A stretch of 64,000 nt of DNA, from the NCBI GenBank assembly GCA_036270655.1, contig DATBCD010000030.1, forward strand, positions 62,001 through 126,000, written 5' to 3'. The notes beneath the pieces were generated by a model that was not told where the DNA came from, searched no databases, and saw only the letters and a list, made by a program, of their open reading frames with translations. Source of the stretch: VBCK01 sp036270655 (GTDB lineage: Bacteria > Pseudomonadota > Gammaproteobacteria > Burkholderiales > Burkholderiaceae_F). This document shows positions 1 through 10,225 of this stretch, in pieces. Position 1 is the first letter of the stretch; each line of letters opens with the position of its first letter. Position numbers and translations under genes: made by a program.

Positions 1-242
1 GCCGCACTGTTCCTGCCGTCCGCCAAAGCGGTGGACACGGGGCGCGGCAAGGCGCCCCGACGCACGACCGGGCGTCGCGGCCAGTCAGGCCGATGAGGAA
101 ACCCGCCGTACTTCCCGCGACCACCGCGCACCCCGACCACCCTCACCCCAGCCCTCTCCCGCTTCGCGGGAGAGGGGGAAGTTCGTCAGACCGGGTTGAT
201 AGGTAACACTTCGGACTGGCGGCTTTCTGCCGCGCAAGCTCC
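1..242. other. window edge and intergenic region
   Basis: No recognisable gene. On the plus strand the first frame is open from base 1 to a TGA at 94-96 (31 residues, Ala/Arg/Gly-rich). It could be the last codons of a gene that starts outside the window, but nothing in it identifies a family. The rest holds a palindromic repeat at 133-181, followed by the 3' end of the minus-strand sigma factor gene. Confidence 0.4.
133..181. repeat. REP-like palindromic repeat, copy 1
   Basis: Perfect inverted repeat CCCTCTCCCGC (152-162) / GCGGGAGAGGG (166-176) with a three-base loop, preceded by a CCACCCTCACCCC-type flank. The same arms occur near 30.66, 36.9 and 60.95 kb. It lies downstream of the sigma factor gene, so it may act as a transcript-end structure. 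The family name is inferred from its form only. Confidence 0.85.
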
Positions 243-1448
243 TCAGGCTCGCGACAGTTCCGCCTGCAGAAAGCGGCGCACGGCCGGATCCGATTCCAGG
301 CCTATGGCGCGCCGGTACGCTTCGGCGGCCGCTTGCGACCTGCCGGCCCGAGACAGCAGCGCGGCGCGCGCTGCCCAGTAAGGCTGGTACTGGTCGAGCT
401 GAGCGCCTTGCAGCGTGTCCAGGGCCGCCAGCCCTTCGGCGGCGCCGCGCGGACCGCCCACGTGCGCGGCCAGCGCTACCGCGCGGTTGGTTGCAACCAC
501 CACCGAGCCCGTCAGTGCGGACAGCGCATCGTAGAGCTCGACGATCGCCCCCCAATCGGTGGCGCCGGTCAGGCGGCGCGCCGCGTGCGCCGACTGCACT
601 GCGGCTTCGAGCTGAAATCGACCGGGTGCGCCCAGGCGGCTGGCGGTAAAAAGCAGCTCCTCCGCTTCGTCGATCAGCGCCGCATCCCAGCACATCGGGT
701 TCTGCGCTTCCAACGGCACGAACTGGCCCTGCGCGCCGCGCCGCGCCACGCGGCGCGCCTCGGCGTGCAGCATCAGCGCGAGCAGCCCCAGCGCCTCGGG
801 CTCTCGCGGCAGCAGCGATGCGACCAGGCGCCCGAGCCAGATTCCTTCCTGTGCCAGGCCCCGGCTGCGCGCCTGCGTGCCGGCAGGATCGGACCAGCCT
901 TCGGCGTAGATGGCGTAAATCGCCTCGAGCACGGCGTCCAGGCGGCCGGCGAGCTCCTCGCGTTCCGGCACCCGGAACGGAATGCCGGCCTGCCGGATGC
1001 GGTTCTTCGCGCGCACCAGGCGCTGGCCCATGGTCGCAGGAGCAACCAGGAACGCGGAGGCGATCACGGCGGCGTCGAAGCCGAGCACCGACTGCAGGAT
1101 CAGCGGCGCGCGCACGCCGGCGTCGATTGCGGGATGCGCACAGGCGAACATCAGCCTTAAGCGCTCGTCGGGAATGGCGGGCTCGCCGTCGGCGGCGTCG
1201 AATTCGTCCGCGAGCAGCGCCAGCGTCGGCGCCGCCTCCTCGCCCGCGCGCCGGCGCCTTGCCGCATCGATCAGTTTGCGCCGGGCGACCGTCAGCAGCC
1301 AGGCCTCGGGGACGCGAGGCACGCCGCTGTGCGGCCAATCGGCCAGCGCCGCTGCGAACGCATCGGACAGCGCGTCCTCCGCCCCCGCCACATCGCGTGT
1401 GCGAGCGGCGAGGAAGGCCACGAGCTTGCCGTAGCTCGCCCTGGCCAC
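243..1448 (-). CDS. RNA polymerase sigma factor, ECF type with C-terminal DUF6596/SnoaL-like region
   Basis: Alternative sigma factor that would direct RNA polymerase to a small regulon. The N-terminal 70 residues carry sigma region 2 (GAEDALSDAFAAAL, then PEAWLLTVARRKLIDAARR). Region 4 follows near residues 130-165, and a long C-terminal helical part contains AIYAIYAEGW, typical of the large ECF group that is paired with YCII proteins. No ATG lies near the expected N-terminus. I chose the GTG at 1446-1448, but similarity-like sequence (GDVEKTAEA) continues upstream into the end of the YCII gene, so translation may start there from a rarer codon by coupling. The regulatory target is unknown. 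Confidence 0.85.
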   Translation of the reverse strand: MARASYGKLVAFLAARTRDVAGAEDALSDAFAAALADWPHSGVPRVPEAWLLTVARRKLIDAARRRRAGEEAAPTLALLADEFDAADGEPAIPDERLRLMFACAHPAIDAGVRAPLILQSVLGFDAAVIASAFLVAPATMGQRLVRAKNRIRQAGIPFRVPEREELAGRLDAVLEAIYAIYAEGWSDPAGTQARSRGLAQEGIWLGRLVASLLPREPEALGLLALMLHAEARRVARRGAQGQFVPLEAQNPMCWDAALIDEAEELLFTASRLGAPGRFQLEAAVQSAHAARRLTGATDWGAIVELYDALSALTGSVVVATNRAVALAAHVGGPRGAAEGLAALDTLQGAQLDQYQPYWAARAALLSRAGRSQAAAEAYRRAIGLESDPAVRRFLQAELSRA

Positions 1449-1465
1449 CGCCTCCGCCGTTTTTT

Positions 1466-1813
1466 CTACATCGCCCAGATGGGGCGCACCTCGATCGCGC
1501 CGACCTGCGCACCCGGGCAACGCGCAGCCCATGACAGCGCAGCGTCCAGATCCGGCGCCTCGATCAGGTAGTAGCCGCCGAGCTGCTCCTTCGTCTCGGC
1601 GAACGGCCCGTTCAGAACGCTTTGCTTGCCGCCCGGCGCCCGCACCGTGGTCGCCTCCGAGGTGGGCCGCAGGCGATTGGCGCCGACCAGCACGCCCGCT
1701 TTCTTCATCGCCTCGGTGTAGGCCGTGTACGCCGCAAGCATCTGATTCGCCTGCTCTTTGGACGCGCTCAGCAGGGCGGACTCGTTTCCGTAGATCAGCA
1801 GCAGGTATTGCAT
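1466..1813 (-). CDS. YCII-related (DGPF-type) domain protein
   Basis: Small cytoplasmic protein of 115 residues. It begins MQYLLLIYGNE and carries the conserved AYTEAMKKAGVLVGANRLRP stretch and the PFAETKEQLGGYYLIEA core of the YCII/DGPF family. The family fold is a ferredoxin-like dimer. Its role is not established, although members commonly sit directly upstream of an ECF sigma factor gene, exactly as here. The stop codon lies 17 bases before the chosen sigma factor start, and the two frames probably overlap. The pair is likely co-transcribed, and the YCII protein may be a sensor or enzyme linked to the sigma factor. Confidence 0.88.
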   Translation of the reverse strand: MQYLLLIYGNESALLSASKEQANQMLAAYTAYTEAMKKAGVLVGANRLRPTSEATTVRAPGGKQSVLNGPFAETKEQLGGYYLIEAPDLDAALSWAARCPGAQVGAIEVRPIWAM

Positions 1814-2069
1814 GGTTCCGGTCTCCTAATCGGGTTGTCGCGGGCAACGTGCGCCGCTACGACAATGACGCCCGGCAAGGCCGCATTTCGACCGCCGGCG
1901 ACAGATATTCTTCGAGCGCCCAGCAGGCAATGCGGCAGTGTGGTTTTCGATCGGCGGCTGGTCCAGCAACGGTTTCCCGGCAGGGCCGGCCTCCCTCAAT
2001 CAACAGACGGCAGCCAATCTCGTGCTGGCCAGGTGAAGCGGCGAGCACGCGGTCGCGCTTCAGCCTTTA
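1814..2069. other. intergenic region without a recognised gene
   Basis: This 256-base stretch separates the YCII gene start (minus) from the terminator hairpin after clpB. It should hold the promoter for the YCII/sigma pair, read on the minus strand, but I could not pick a convincing -35/-10 pair. Short open frames here have no family features and are probably spurious. Confidence 0.5.
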
Positions 2070-2099
2070 AAGCCGGTCCGCCCGCGGGCGGACCGGCTT
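2070..2099 (-). terminator. hairpin terminator after clpB
   Basis: Perfect 13-base-pair stem AAGCCGGTCCGCC / GGCGGACCGGCTT with a four-base CGCG loop, 12 bases past the clpB stop on the minus strand. Only a short T run follows, so termination may be incomplete or Rho-assisted. Confidence 0.7.
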
Positions 2100-2111
2100 C
2101 GTGCGATCACC

Positions 2112-4694
<2,583 letters not shown>

Positions 4695-4776
4695 GGCACG
4701 GCAACGCCTTGTGTGGCTCTCCGGGACGCTAGTTTGGGCGTCCTGGCCGTGTTTTCAACCGCCTGCGTTGGGAAGG

Positions 4777-5868
4777 CTAGGACAGCGTGGGTTCTCCGGA
4801 AAAATCCAGCCAGCGCTGCGTCGCGAAGTCGTACAGCTTGCAGCGGCGCGCCGTATCGAAATACCAGCGCCAGGAAAATGCCTGAACGACGATACGGCCC
4901 GGCAGCAGCTGCTCGAGCCTGGCCTGCGCTCGCTTGAGCCGGTACAGGGGAATCGTCATGTCCAGATGATGGGCGGTGTGTTCCATGATGTGGTGCATCA
5001 GCGCCCCAAAGCCGCGACGGAATGTCAGGTGCACGGTGGTGCTCACGGCCGGGTTGGAAGCGCTCCAGGCCACCTTGTCCGCGAACCAGCTAATCGACAG
5101 GTGGGTGTGGTGCACGTACACGACGAACCCGATCATTCCGTTCCAGAAAATGAACGGCACGACGAAGGCGACCAGCAGCAGCCAAGCCACCGACTGGCCG
5201 GTGGCCGCGGCCACCCAGATGACGCCGCCGATCCAGGCCAGGCCCGCCACCAGAGCAAGCGCGCAATCGGCGAAGAAGATCGGCCGGCGGCTTGGCATGT
5301 GCCGCTGGCTGGGAAAGAACATGCGCAGCCACCAGATCTCGACCAGGTAATAAAGCCAGGGAGCCCAGCCGCTGCGATAGACGCGCTCCAGGCCGCGGCG
5401 CCAGGCCGGCATCGCCGCATATTCCTCGGCCGACTTCGGAGCCCACACGAAATCGAAGCCGCGCAAGTTGGTGTAGCCGTGGTGGACGACGTTGTGCCCG
5501 ACTTCCCACAGGCTGTATGGGGTCAGCGATGGCAGGAACGCAATCCGTCCGATCCACCGATTCAGACCGCGGTGCCGCGTGTAGCTCTGGTGACACGCAT
5601 CGTGCCCGATGATGAAGAGGCGCCCGATCACGAAGCCGCACGCCACGGCCGAAACCAGTTTGACGATGGGGTTGAGGGCCAGCAGCGCGCCGGCCAGCGC
5701 GACCGAATACAGCGCGACGTCCAACAGCAGCAGCGCGATGGCCAGCGGCGTGGACCGCTTCACCAGCGGCGCGAGCTCGTTGCGCAGCTGTTTGCGCGAC
5801 GGAAGCGGCGCGGGGATATCGGGTGGCGCGCACTGCGGCTCGGTGGCTTGCTTCTCTACGGTCATCAA
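4777..5868 (-). CDS. membrane fatty acid desaturase family protein
   Basis: Integral-membrane di-iron enzyme expected to introduce a double bond into acyl chains of lipids, using reduced ferredoxin or a similar electron donor. The three histidine boxes are present: HDACH (about residue 109), HNVVHH (about 144) and HTAHH (about 311). Hydrophobic segments near residues 45-95 and 195-255 fit four membrane passes. The 363-residue length fits the omega/acyl-lipid desaturase branch. Regiospecificity cannot be read from sequence, and ketolase- or hydroxylase-type activities remain possible. It is transcribed towards clpB but separated by 82 bases, and no dedicated electron-transfer gene is adjacent. 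Confidence 0.88.
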   Translation of the reverse strand: MMTVEKQATEPQCAPPDIPAPLPSRKQLRNELAPLVKRSTPLAIALLLLDVALYSVALAGALLALNPIVKLVSAVACGFVIGRLFIIGHDACHQSYTRHRGLNRWIGRIAFLPSLTPYSLWEVGHNVVHHGYTNLRGFDFVWAPKSAEEYAAMPAWRRGLERVYRSGWAPWLYYLVEIWWLRMFFPSQRHMPSRRPIFFADCALALVAGLAWIGGVIWVAAATGQSVAWLLLVAFVVPFIFWNGMIGFVVYVHHTHLSISWFADKVAWSASNPAVSTTVHLTFRRGFGALMHHIMEHTAHHLDMTIPLYRLKRAQARLEQLLPGRIVVQAFSWRWYFDTARRCKLYDFATQRWLDFSGEPTLS

Positions 5869-5906
5869 AGGCCGCCCATGCAGGTGTCAAACCTATCCAT
5901 TGTAGC

Positions 5907-6329
5907 TCACCCTATCGACCGTACGGTTGCTATTCCCAGTGCGGTCAGACCGAGCGAACCGGCCAGATGCGCGAAGGCTGTTGCCAATGCCCAGGACAGC
6001 TGGCCCCGCGCCAGCAAAGCCACGACTTCGGCCGAAAAGGTCGAAAACGTCGTCAGGCCCCCGAGGAAGCCCGTGATCGCCAGCAAGCGCCATTCCGGAG
6101 CCAGTGCCTGGTTTTGGGCAAACACTGCGACCGCTATGCCGACCAGGTAGCCGCCGATCAGGTTGGAGGCCAGCGTGCCGAGCGGAACGGTCGGAAAGAG
6201 CGGATTGAGTCTCAGTCCCAGCCACCAGCGCAACCAGGCGCCGCAGGCACTGCCCACCCCGACCGCGGCGAACGCCATCCAGACCGACCCCTGGCGCATC
6301 AGGCCACGTGCCCTACTCGCGCGGCTCAC
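5907..6329 (-). CDS. crcB: fluoride ion channel CrcB/Fluc
   Basis: Small inner-membrane fluoride exporter that works as an antiparallel dimer and protects enolase and pyrophosphatase from fluoride. Four hydrophobic helices are visible, with the family signatures GSACGAWLRW, NLIGGYLVG and GGLTTFSTFS, the last being the phenylalanine-box/sodium-site region. The ATG at 6329 gives 140 residues and overlaps the end of moaE by 17 bases. A second ATG at 6299 (MRQGSVWMAF) avoids the overlap and is also plausible. No fluoride riboswitch was seen; expression is probably by read-through from the molybdopterin genes. Confidence 0.93.
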   Translation of the reverse strand: MSRASRARGLMRQGSVWMAFAAVGVGSACGAWLRWWLGLRLNPLFPTVPLGTLASNLIGGYLVGIAVAVFAQNQALAPEWRLLAITGFLGGLTTFSTFSAEVVALLARGQLSWALATAFAHLAGSLGLTALGIATVRSIG

Positions 6330-6780
6330 CGCGCTGCCACGCGGCGCGGGCCTGCTCGTCCGTGGCGCGCGCTTCGACCCAGTGCGAACCCTGCGGCGTT
6401 TGTTCCTTTTTCCAGAACGGCGCGTCGGTCTTCAGGTAGTCGATCAGGAACCGGCACGCCTCGAACGCGTCGTGCCGATGCATGCTGGTAACGGCCACCA
6501 GCACGATCTGATCCAGTGGAGCGATGCTCCCGATCCGATGCACGATCAGCGCCTCGATCAGGCTCCAGCGTTGCCGGGCCTGCTGCACGATCGCTTCGAG
6601 CGCGCGCTCGGTCATCCCTGGGTAATGCTCCAGTGTCAGGCCAAGCACCTCGCGGCCGTCGTTCAGGTCGCGTGCCAGCCCGACGAAGCTGGCGATCGCC
6701 CCTACCCTTGGATCGGCGCCCCGCAGTTGCGCCAGCTCGGCGCCCACATCGAAATCATCCTGTTGGATCCGAACCGTCAT
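6313..6780 (-). CDS. moaE: molybdopterin synthase catalytic subunit MoaE
   Basis: Large subunit of molybdopterin synthase. It transfers sulfur from the MoaD C-terminal thiocarboxylate to precursor Z (cPMP), giving molybdopterin. The 155 residues include GAIASFVGLARD, LEHYPGMTE, HRIGSIAPLDQIVLVAV and the active-site lysine region FWKKEQTPQGSHW. It follows moaD after 38 bases in the same direction, giving the natural subunit pair. The start at the ATG 6778-6780 gives the usual family N-terminus (MTVRIQQDDFDVGAE). Confidence 0.96.
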   Translation of the reverse strand: MTVRIQQDDFDVGAELAQLRGADPRVGAIASFVGLARDLNDGREVLGLTLEHYPGMTERALEAIVQQARQRWSLIEALIVHRIGSIAPLDQIVLVAVTSMHRHDAFEACRFLIDYLKTDAPFWKKEQTPQGSHWVEARATDEQARAAWQRGEPRE

Positions 6781-6818
6781 CGCAAAATCCCGCCTCGCCG
6801 CGCCGTCACCCGCCGCCG

Positions 6819-7076
6819 TCATCCACCCGTGACGGGCGGAAAGAACGCCACTTCGGCGCCGTCGCGCAGACGCGTCGAATCGCCCGCCATCGCCTGATCC
6901 AGGGCAGCGCGGATCGGCCGGATCTCGGCGAATGCCGTGCTCCACGGCGCTCCGCGCTGCGCCAGCCATGCGCGCAGCTCGCCGACCGTGGTGACGCCCG
7001 ACGGTATCTCGACATCCTCCGCGGAACGCCCGACCGCCTCCTTGAGGCGGGCGAAGTACAGCACCGACAGTTTCAA
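6819..7076 (-). CDS. moaD: molybdopterin synthase sulfur carrier subunit MoaD
   Basis: Ubiquitin-fold sulfur carrier of 85 residues. The protein ends in PPVTGG, the exposed double glycine that is adenylated and thiocarboxylated (by MoeB, not in this window) to feed sulfur to MoaE. It starts MKLSVLYFARLKEAVG, a typical MoaD opening. Its first four bases overlap the end of moeA, so the two are probably translationally coupled within one molybdenum-cofactor operon. Confidence 0.96.
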   Translation of the reverse strand: MKLSVLYFARLKEAVGRSAEDVEIPSGVTTVGELRAWLAQRGAPWSTAFAEIRPIRAALDQAMAGDSTRLRDGAEVAFFPPVTGG

Positions 7077-8269
7077 GCGAACAACTCCGAAAACGCAAGA
7101 TACGGAACCTGGTCGCCGCGGGCGACACAGCGGGCGGCCTCCACATCGGCCAGTCCATCAGCCCACGCAGCCGACGTCAAGACGGCCGAGTTCTGGACGG
7201 GGAACGCTTCGAGCAGGCCTCGATCGGTGACCCGGACGCGCAGGAATTCGCGCCGCGTCCCCGCCTGCTTCATCTCGAAATCGGCTGTCATCGGAATTGC
7301 ACGCGGCTGCAATTGCGTTGCTCCTTGCCGCTTCAGAATGAAGGGTCGGGCCAGCAACGCGAAGGTCACCAGGCTCGAGACGGGGTTGCCCGGAAGCCCG
7401 ATGAACGGGACGCCCCGCACATGACCGAACGCCAATGGCTTGCCGGGCTTGATCGCGACCTGCCACAGAGCGACCGCTCCCTCGGCCTGGACCGCGGCTC
7501 GCACGTAGTCCGCTTCACCGACCGAAACGCCCCCGGAGCTGATCACCAGGTCGTTGCCCTCGGCGGCCCGAAGCAGGGCTTGCCGCGTGGGCTCCGGCTG
7601 ATCCGGCACGATCCCCAGGTCGATCACCTCGCACCCCAGCCCCTGCAACAGCGTCGACAGCAGGTACCGGTTGGAGTTGTAGATGCGGCCGGGCGGCAGC
7701 GGATTGCCGGGCATCACGAGCTCATCGCCCGTGAACAGCACGCCGACGCGAAGGCGCCGAACCACGGCCAGGTCGGTCCGCCCGACGGAAGCGGCCACGC
7801 CGATATGGGGCGGCCGCAGTCGGGTTCCGCGCGCCAGAACGCGGGCCCCCGAAGCGATGTCCAGCCCTGCACGCCGGATCCACTGTCCGGGCGACGGTTT
7901 CTCGAGCACGACCACCCGCTCGGCCTCGGATCGGGTTGCTTCCTGCGGCACGATCGCATCGCACCCGGGGGGAATCGGGGCTCCGGTGAATATCCGCGCA
8001 GCCGAGCCTGCCAGCAGCGGCTGGCCGACCTGTCCGGCCTGGATCCGCTGGGATACCGGCAGGCTCGCCGGGACCGAAGTCAAATCTGCGCAGCGCACCG
8101 CATATCCGTCCATCGCCGAATTGTCCAGCGGCGGCACCGCAACGCCCGAGTCGACCGGCTCGGCCAGCACCCGCCCGAGCGCAACTGCGGTCGCGACCGT
8201 TTCGGTCTGCGTGAGCGGCGAGGCCTGAGCCAGCAGCTCCTCGATCGCCTGATCGAGCGAACGCATCAA
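7073..8269 (-). CDS. moeA: molybdopterin molybdotransferase MoeA
   Basis: Inserts molybdate into adenylylated molybdopterin, the last step of Moco synthesis. The 398-residue protein has the MoeA domain order: the start SLDQAIEELLAQA, PPLDNSAMDGYAV (about residue 45), the MoCF-like nucleotide-binding domain with FTGDELV and SSGGVSVGEADYV, PGKPLAFG, FIGLPGNPVSSLVTF, and the C-terminal domain IV. It overlaps moaD by four bases at its 3' end and mobB by four bases at its 5' end. The context confirms Moco assembly. Confidence 0.97.
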   Translation of the reverse strand: MMRSLDQAIEELLAQASPLTQTETVATAVALGRVLAEPVDSGVAVPPLDNSAMDGYAVRCADLTSVPASLPVSQRIQAGQVGQPLLAGSAARIFTGAPIPPGCDAIVPQEATRSEAERVVVLEKPSPGQWIRRAGLDIASGARVLARGTRLRPPHIGVAASVGRTDLAVVRRLRVGVLFTGDELVMPGNPLPPGRIYNSNRYLLSTLLQGLGCEVIDLGIVPDQPEPTRQALLRAAEGNDLVISSGGVSVGEADYVRAAVQAEGAVALWQVAIKPGKPLAFGHVRGVPFIGLPGNPVSSLVTFALLARPFILKRQGATQLQPRAIPMTADFEMKQAGTRREFLRVRVTDRGLLEAFPVQNSAVLTSAAWADGLADVEAARCVARGDQVPYLAFSELFA

Positions 8270-8790
8270 CCAGCTCCCAGATGTCGAACGATGAAGGCGG
8301 CGATCGCGGCCACGTCATCGCGCGCGAATCGCGGCAGCGCGAGATCGACCGGATCATCGCACACGATCGCGACCAGGTTTGGTGCGCTGAGCGTTTCGAG
8401 GGCCTTGCCCTCCGTAGCGCCGGGCGCGACAGCGCCCGGCGCGAAGGACGGGCGAACTTCGATCTGCGGAATGCTCCTTTCGCTCCGAAAACCTTCGACC
8501 AGCACCAGGTCGCAAGGAGCGAGCTCGCCGAGCAGACCTTCGAGGTGCGCGGCCTGTCCTCGCAGCTCGGTCATCAGGGCCCACCGCTGGGGCGCGGCGA
8601 TCATCACCTGCATCGCCCCCGCGGCGCGCAATCGGAACGAATCCTTGCCCGGCCGATCGATGTCGAAGCCGTGGTGGGCATGCTTGAGCGCCGACACTGT
8701 CAGTCCCCGTTGCGCCAGCAGCGGAATCAGGCGCTCGATCAGGGTCGTCTTGCCGGACCCGGACTGACCGACGAAAGCTATGGCCTTCAT
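8266..8790 (-). CDS. mobB: molybdopterin-guanine dinucleotide biosynthesis protein MobB
   Basis: GTP-binding P-loop protein thought to assist MobA in forming the guanine dinucleotide cofactor used by DMSO-reductase-type enzymes. Walker A GQSGSGKTT begins at residue 8, and the usual LKHAHHGFDIDRPGKDSFRL motif and DLVLVEGFR Walker B-like segment follow. The ATG at 8788-8790 is chosen because it places MKAIAFVGQSGSGK at the N-terminus. It overlaps moeA by four bases and lies 13 bases from the thrC stop. mobA is not in this window. Confidence 0.95.
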   Translation of the reverse strand: MKAIAFVGQSGSGKTTLIERLIPLLAQRGLTVSALKHAHHGFDIDRPGKDSFRLRAAGAMQVMIAAPQRWALMTELRGQAAHLEGLLGELAPCDLVLVEGFRSERSIPQIEVRPSFAPGAVAPGATEGKALETLSAPNLVAIVCDDPVDLALPRFARDDVAAIAAFIVRHLGAG

Positions 8791-8803
8791 GATGCCTGCA
8801 TGC

Positions 8804-10225
8804 CTAGACCGATCGGGCCTCGATGTAGCGCCGGATCCGACCCGCATCGGGCGGCATCTTCTCGAACCGCTGGGGGCGCGCCAGCGTTGCGCTCATTTCG
8901 CGGGTGAGCGGCGGCGCCTGGCCGATCGCCTCGACGATTGTTTCGGAAAATTTTGCCGCCTGCGCGGTTTCCAGGCAAATCATCGGAACGCCTGGACGGC
9001 ACGACTCGCGCGCGACCTTGATGCCGTCGGCCGTGTGAGGGTCGACGATCCTGCCGCTGGCGCGGAAAATCGACCGGATCGTGGCCAGGCGATCCGCGTG
9101 GCTGCTGCGTCCGGAGGCGAATCCGCAGGCGGCTGCGCCCTGCCAGTAGGGCTTGCCGGTCAGATCGAACTGCCCGCGCTCGTCCAGCTGATCCCACAGC
9201 CGGCGCACTTGGTCCGCATCGCGTCCCACCAGGTCGAACACGAAGCGCTCGAAATTGGAGGCCTTGGAAATGTCCATCGACGGGCTGCTGGTGGCGAGCG
9301 TCTGATCGCGGCTGCGCACGCGATAGCGACCGGTGCGGAAGAACTCGTCGAGCACGTCGTTCTCGTTGGTGGCCACGACGAGGCGGTCGATCGGCAGCCC
9401 CATGCAGCGCGCGATCCATCCGGCCAGCACGTTGCCGAAATTGCCCGATGGGACGCAGAAGGACACTGGATCGCCGTCGCCGGCGCCCCCCACCTGAGTC
9501 GCGGCAAGGTAACCGTGAACGTAGTAGACCACCTGCGCGGCGACCCGGGCCCAGTTGATCGAATTGACCGCGCCCACCCGGTGGCGCTGCTTGAAGTGGA
9601 CGTCGGCGGCAATCTGCTTGACGATGTCCTGGCAATCGTCGAACGTACCCTGCACCGCCAGGTTGAAGATATTGGGATCGGTCAGCGAGTACATCTGGGC
9701 GCGCTGAAACGCGCTCATGCGGCCATCGGGCGAGAGCATGAAGACGCGAACGGCCGGCCGCTCGCGCATCGCGTACTCGGCCGACGACCCCGTGTCTCCG
9801 GATGTCGCGCCCAGGATGTTGAGCGTGCCCGCAGTGGCCGACAGTTCGTATTCGAAGAGCGCGCCCAGCAGTTGCATCGCCAGGTCCTTGAACGCCAGCG
9901 TCGGTCCATTGGACAGCTGCAGCAGTTTCAGGCCCGGCTCCAGATCGACCAGCGGCGCGACCTCGTCGCTGGCGAACAGCGCCGCCGTATAGACGCTGCC
10001 AGTCAGCTTCGCCAGCTCGCCGCGCGCGATGTCGTCGGCAAACAGCGACATCACTTCGCAGGCGAGATTTGCGTACGACAGGCCGCGCCAGGCGCGCAGG
10101 CTGGCCGCGTCGATGCGCGGATAGCGTTCGGGGACCATCAACCCGCCGTCCGGCGCCAGGCCCTCGAGCAGGACGGAACGAAAGCGCGCCGGCGGCGTCT
10201 GCCCCCGCGTCGACACGTACCGCAT
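8804..10225 (-). CDS. thrC: threonine synthase
   Basis: PLP enzyme converting O-phosphohomoserine to threonine. The 473 residues begin MRYVSTRGQTPPARF, and the PLP lysine lies in SNGPTLAFKDLAMQ (about residue 110). The phosphate-binding loop region ILGATSGDTGSSAEYA and the class-II threonine synthase segment VPSGNFGNVLAGWIARCMGLP are present, and the C-terminal family extension is complete. The ATG shares one base with the hom stop codon (TGATG), so the two threonine-pathway genes are coupled. Confidence 0.97.
   Translation of the reverse strand: MRYVSTRGQTPPARFRSVLLEGLAPDGGLMVPERYPRIDAASLRAWRGLSYANLACEVMSLFADDIARGELAKLTGSVYTAALFASDEVAPLVDLEPGLKLLQLSNGPTLAFKDLAMQLLGALFEYELSATAGTLNILGATSGDTGSSAEYAMRERPAVRVFMLSPDGRMSAFQRAQMYSLTDPNIFNLAVQGTFDDCQDIVKQIAADVHFKQRHRVGAVNSINWARVAAQVVYYVHGYLAATQVGGAGDGDPVSFCVPSGNFGNVLAGWIARCMGLPIDRLVVATNENDVLDEFFRTGRYRVRSRDQTLATSSPSMDISKASNFERFVFDLVGRDADQVRRLWDQLDERGQFDLTGKPYWQGAAACGFASGRSSHADRLATIRSIFRASGRIVDPHTADGIKVARESCRPGVPMICLETAQAAKFSETIVEAIGQAPPLTREMSATLARPQRFEKMPPDAGRIRRYIEARSV

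Noticed and set aside
243..1847. Single 534-residue protein joining the YCII and sigma regions
   Set aside because: The first part is the wrong frame of the YCII gene. YCII and the sigma factor are separate proteins in different frames.
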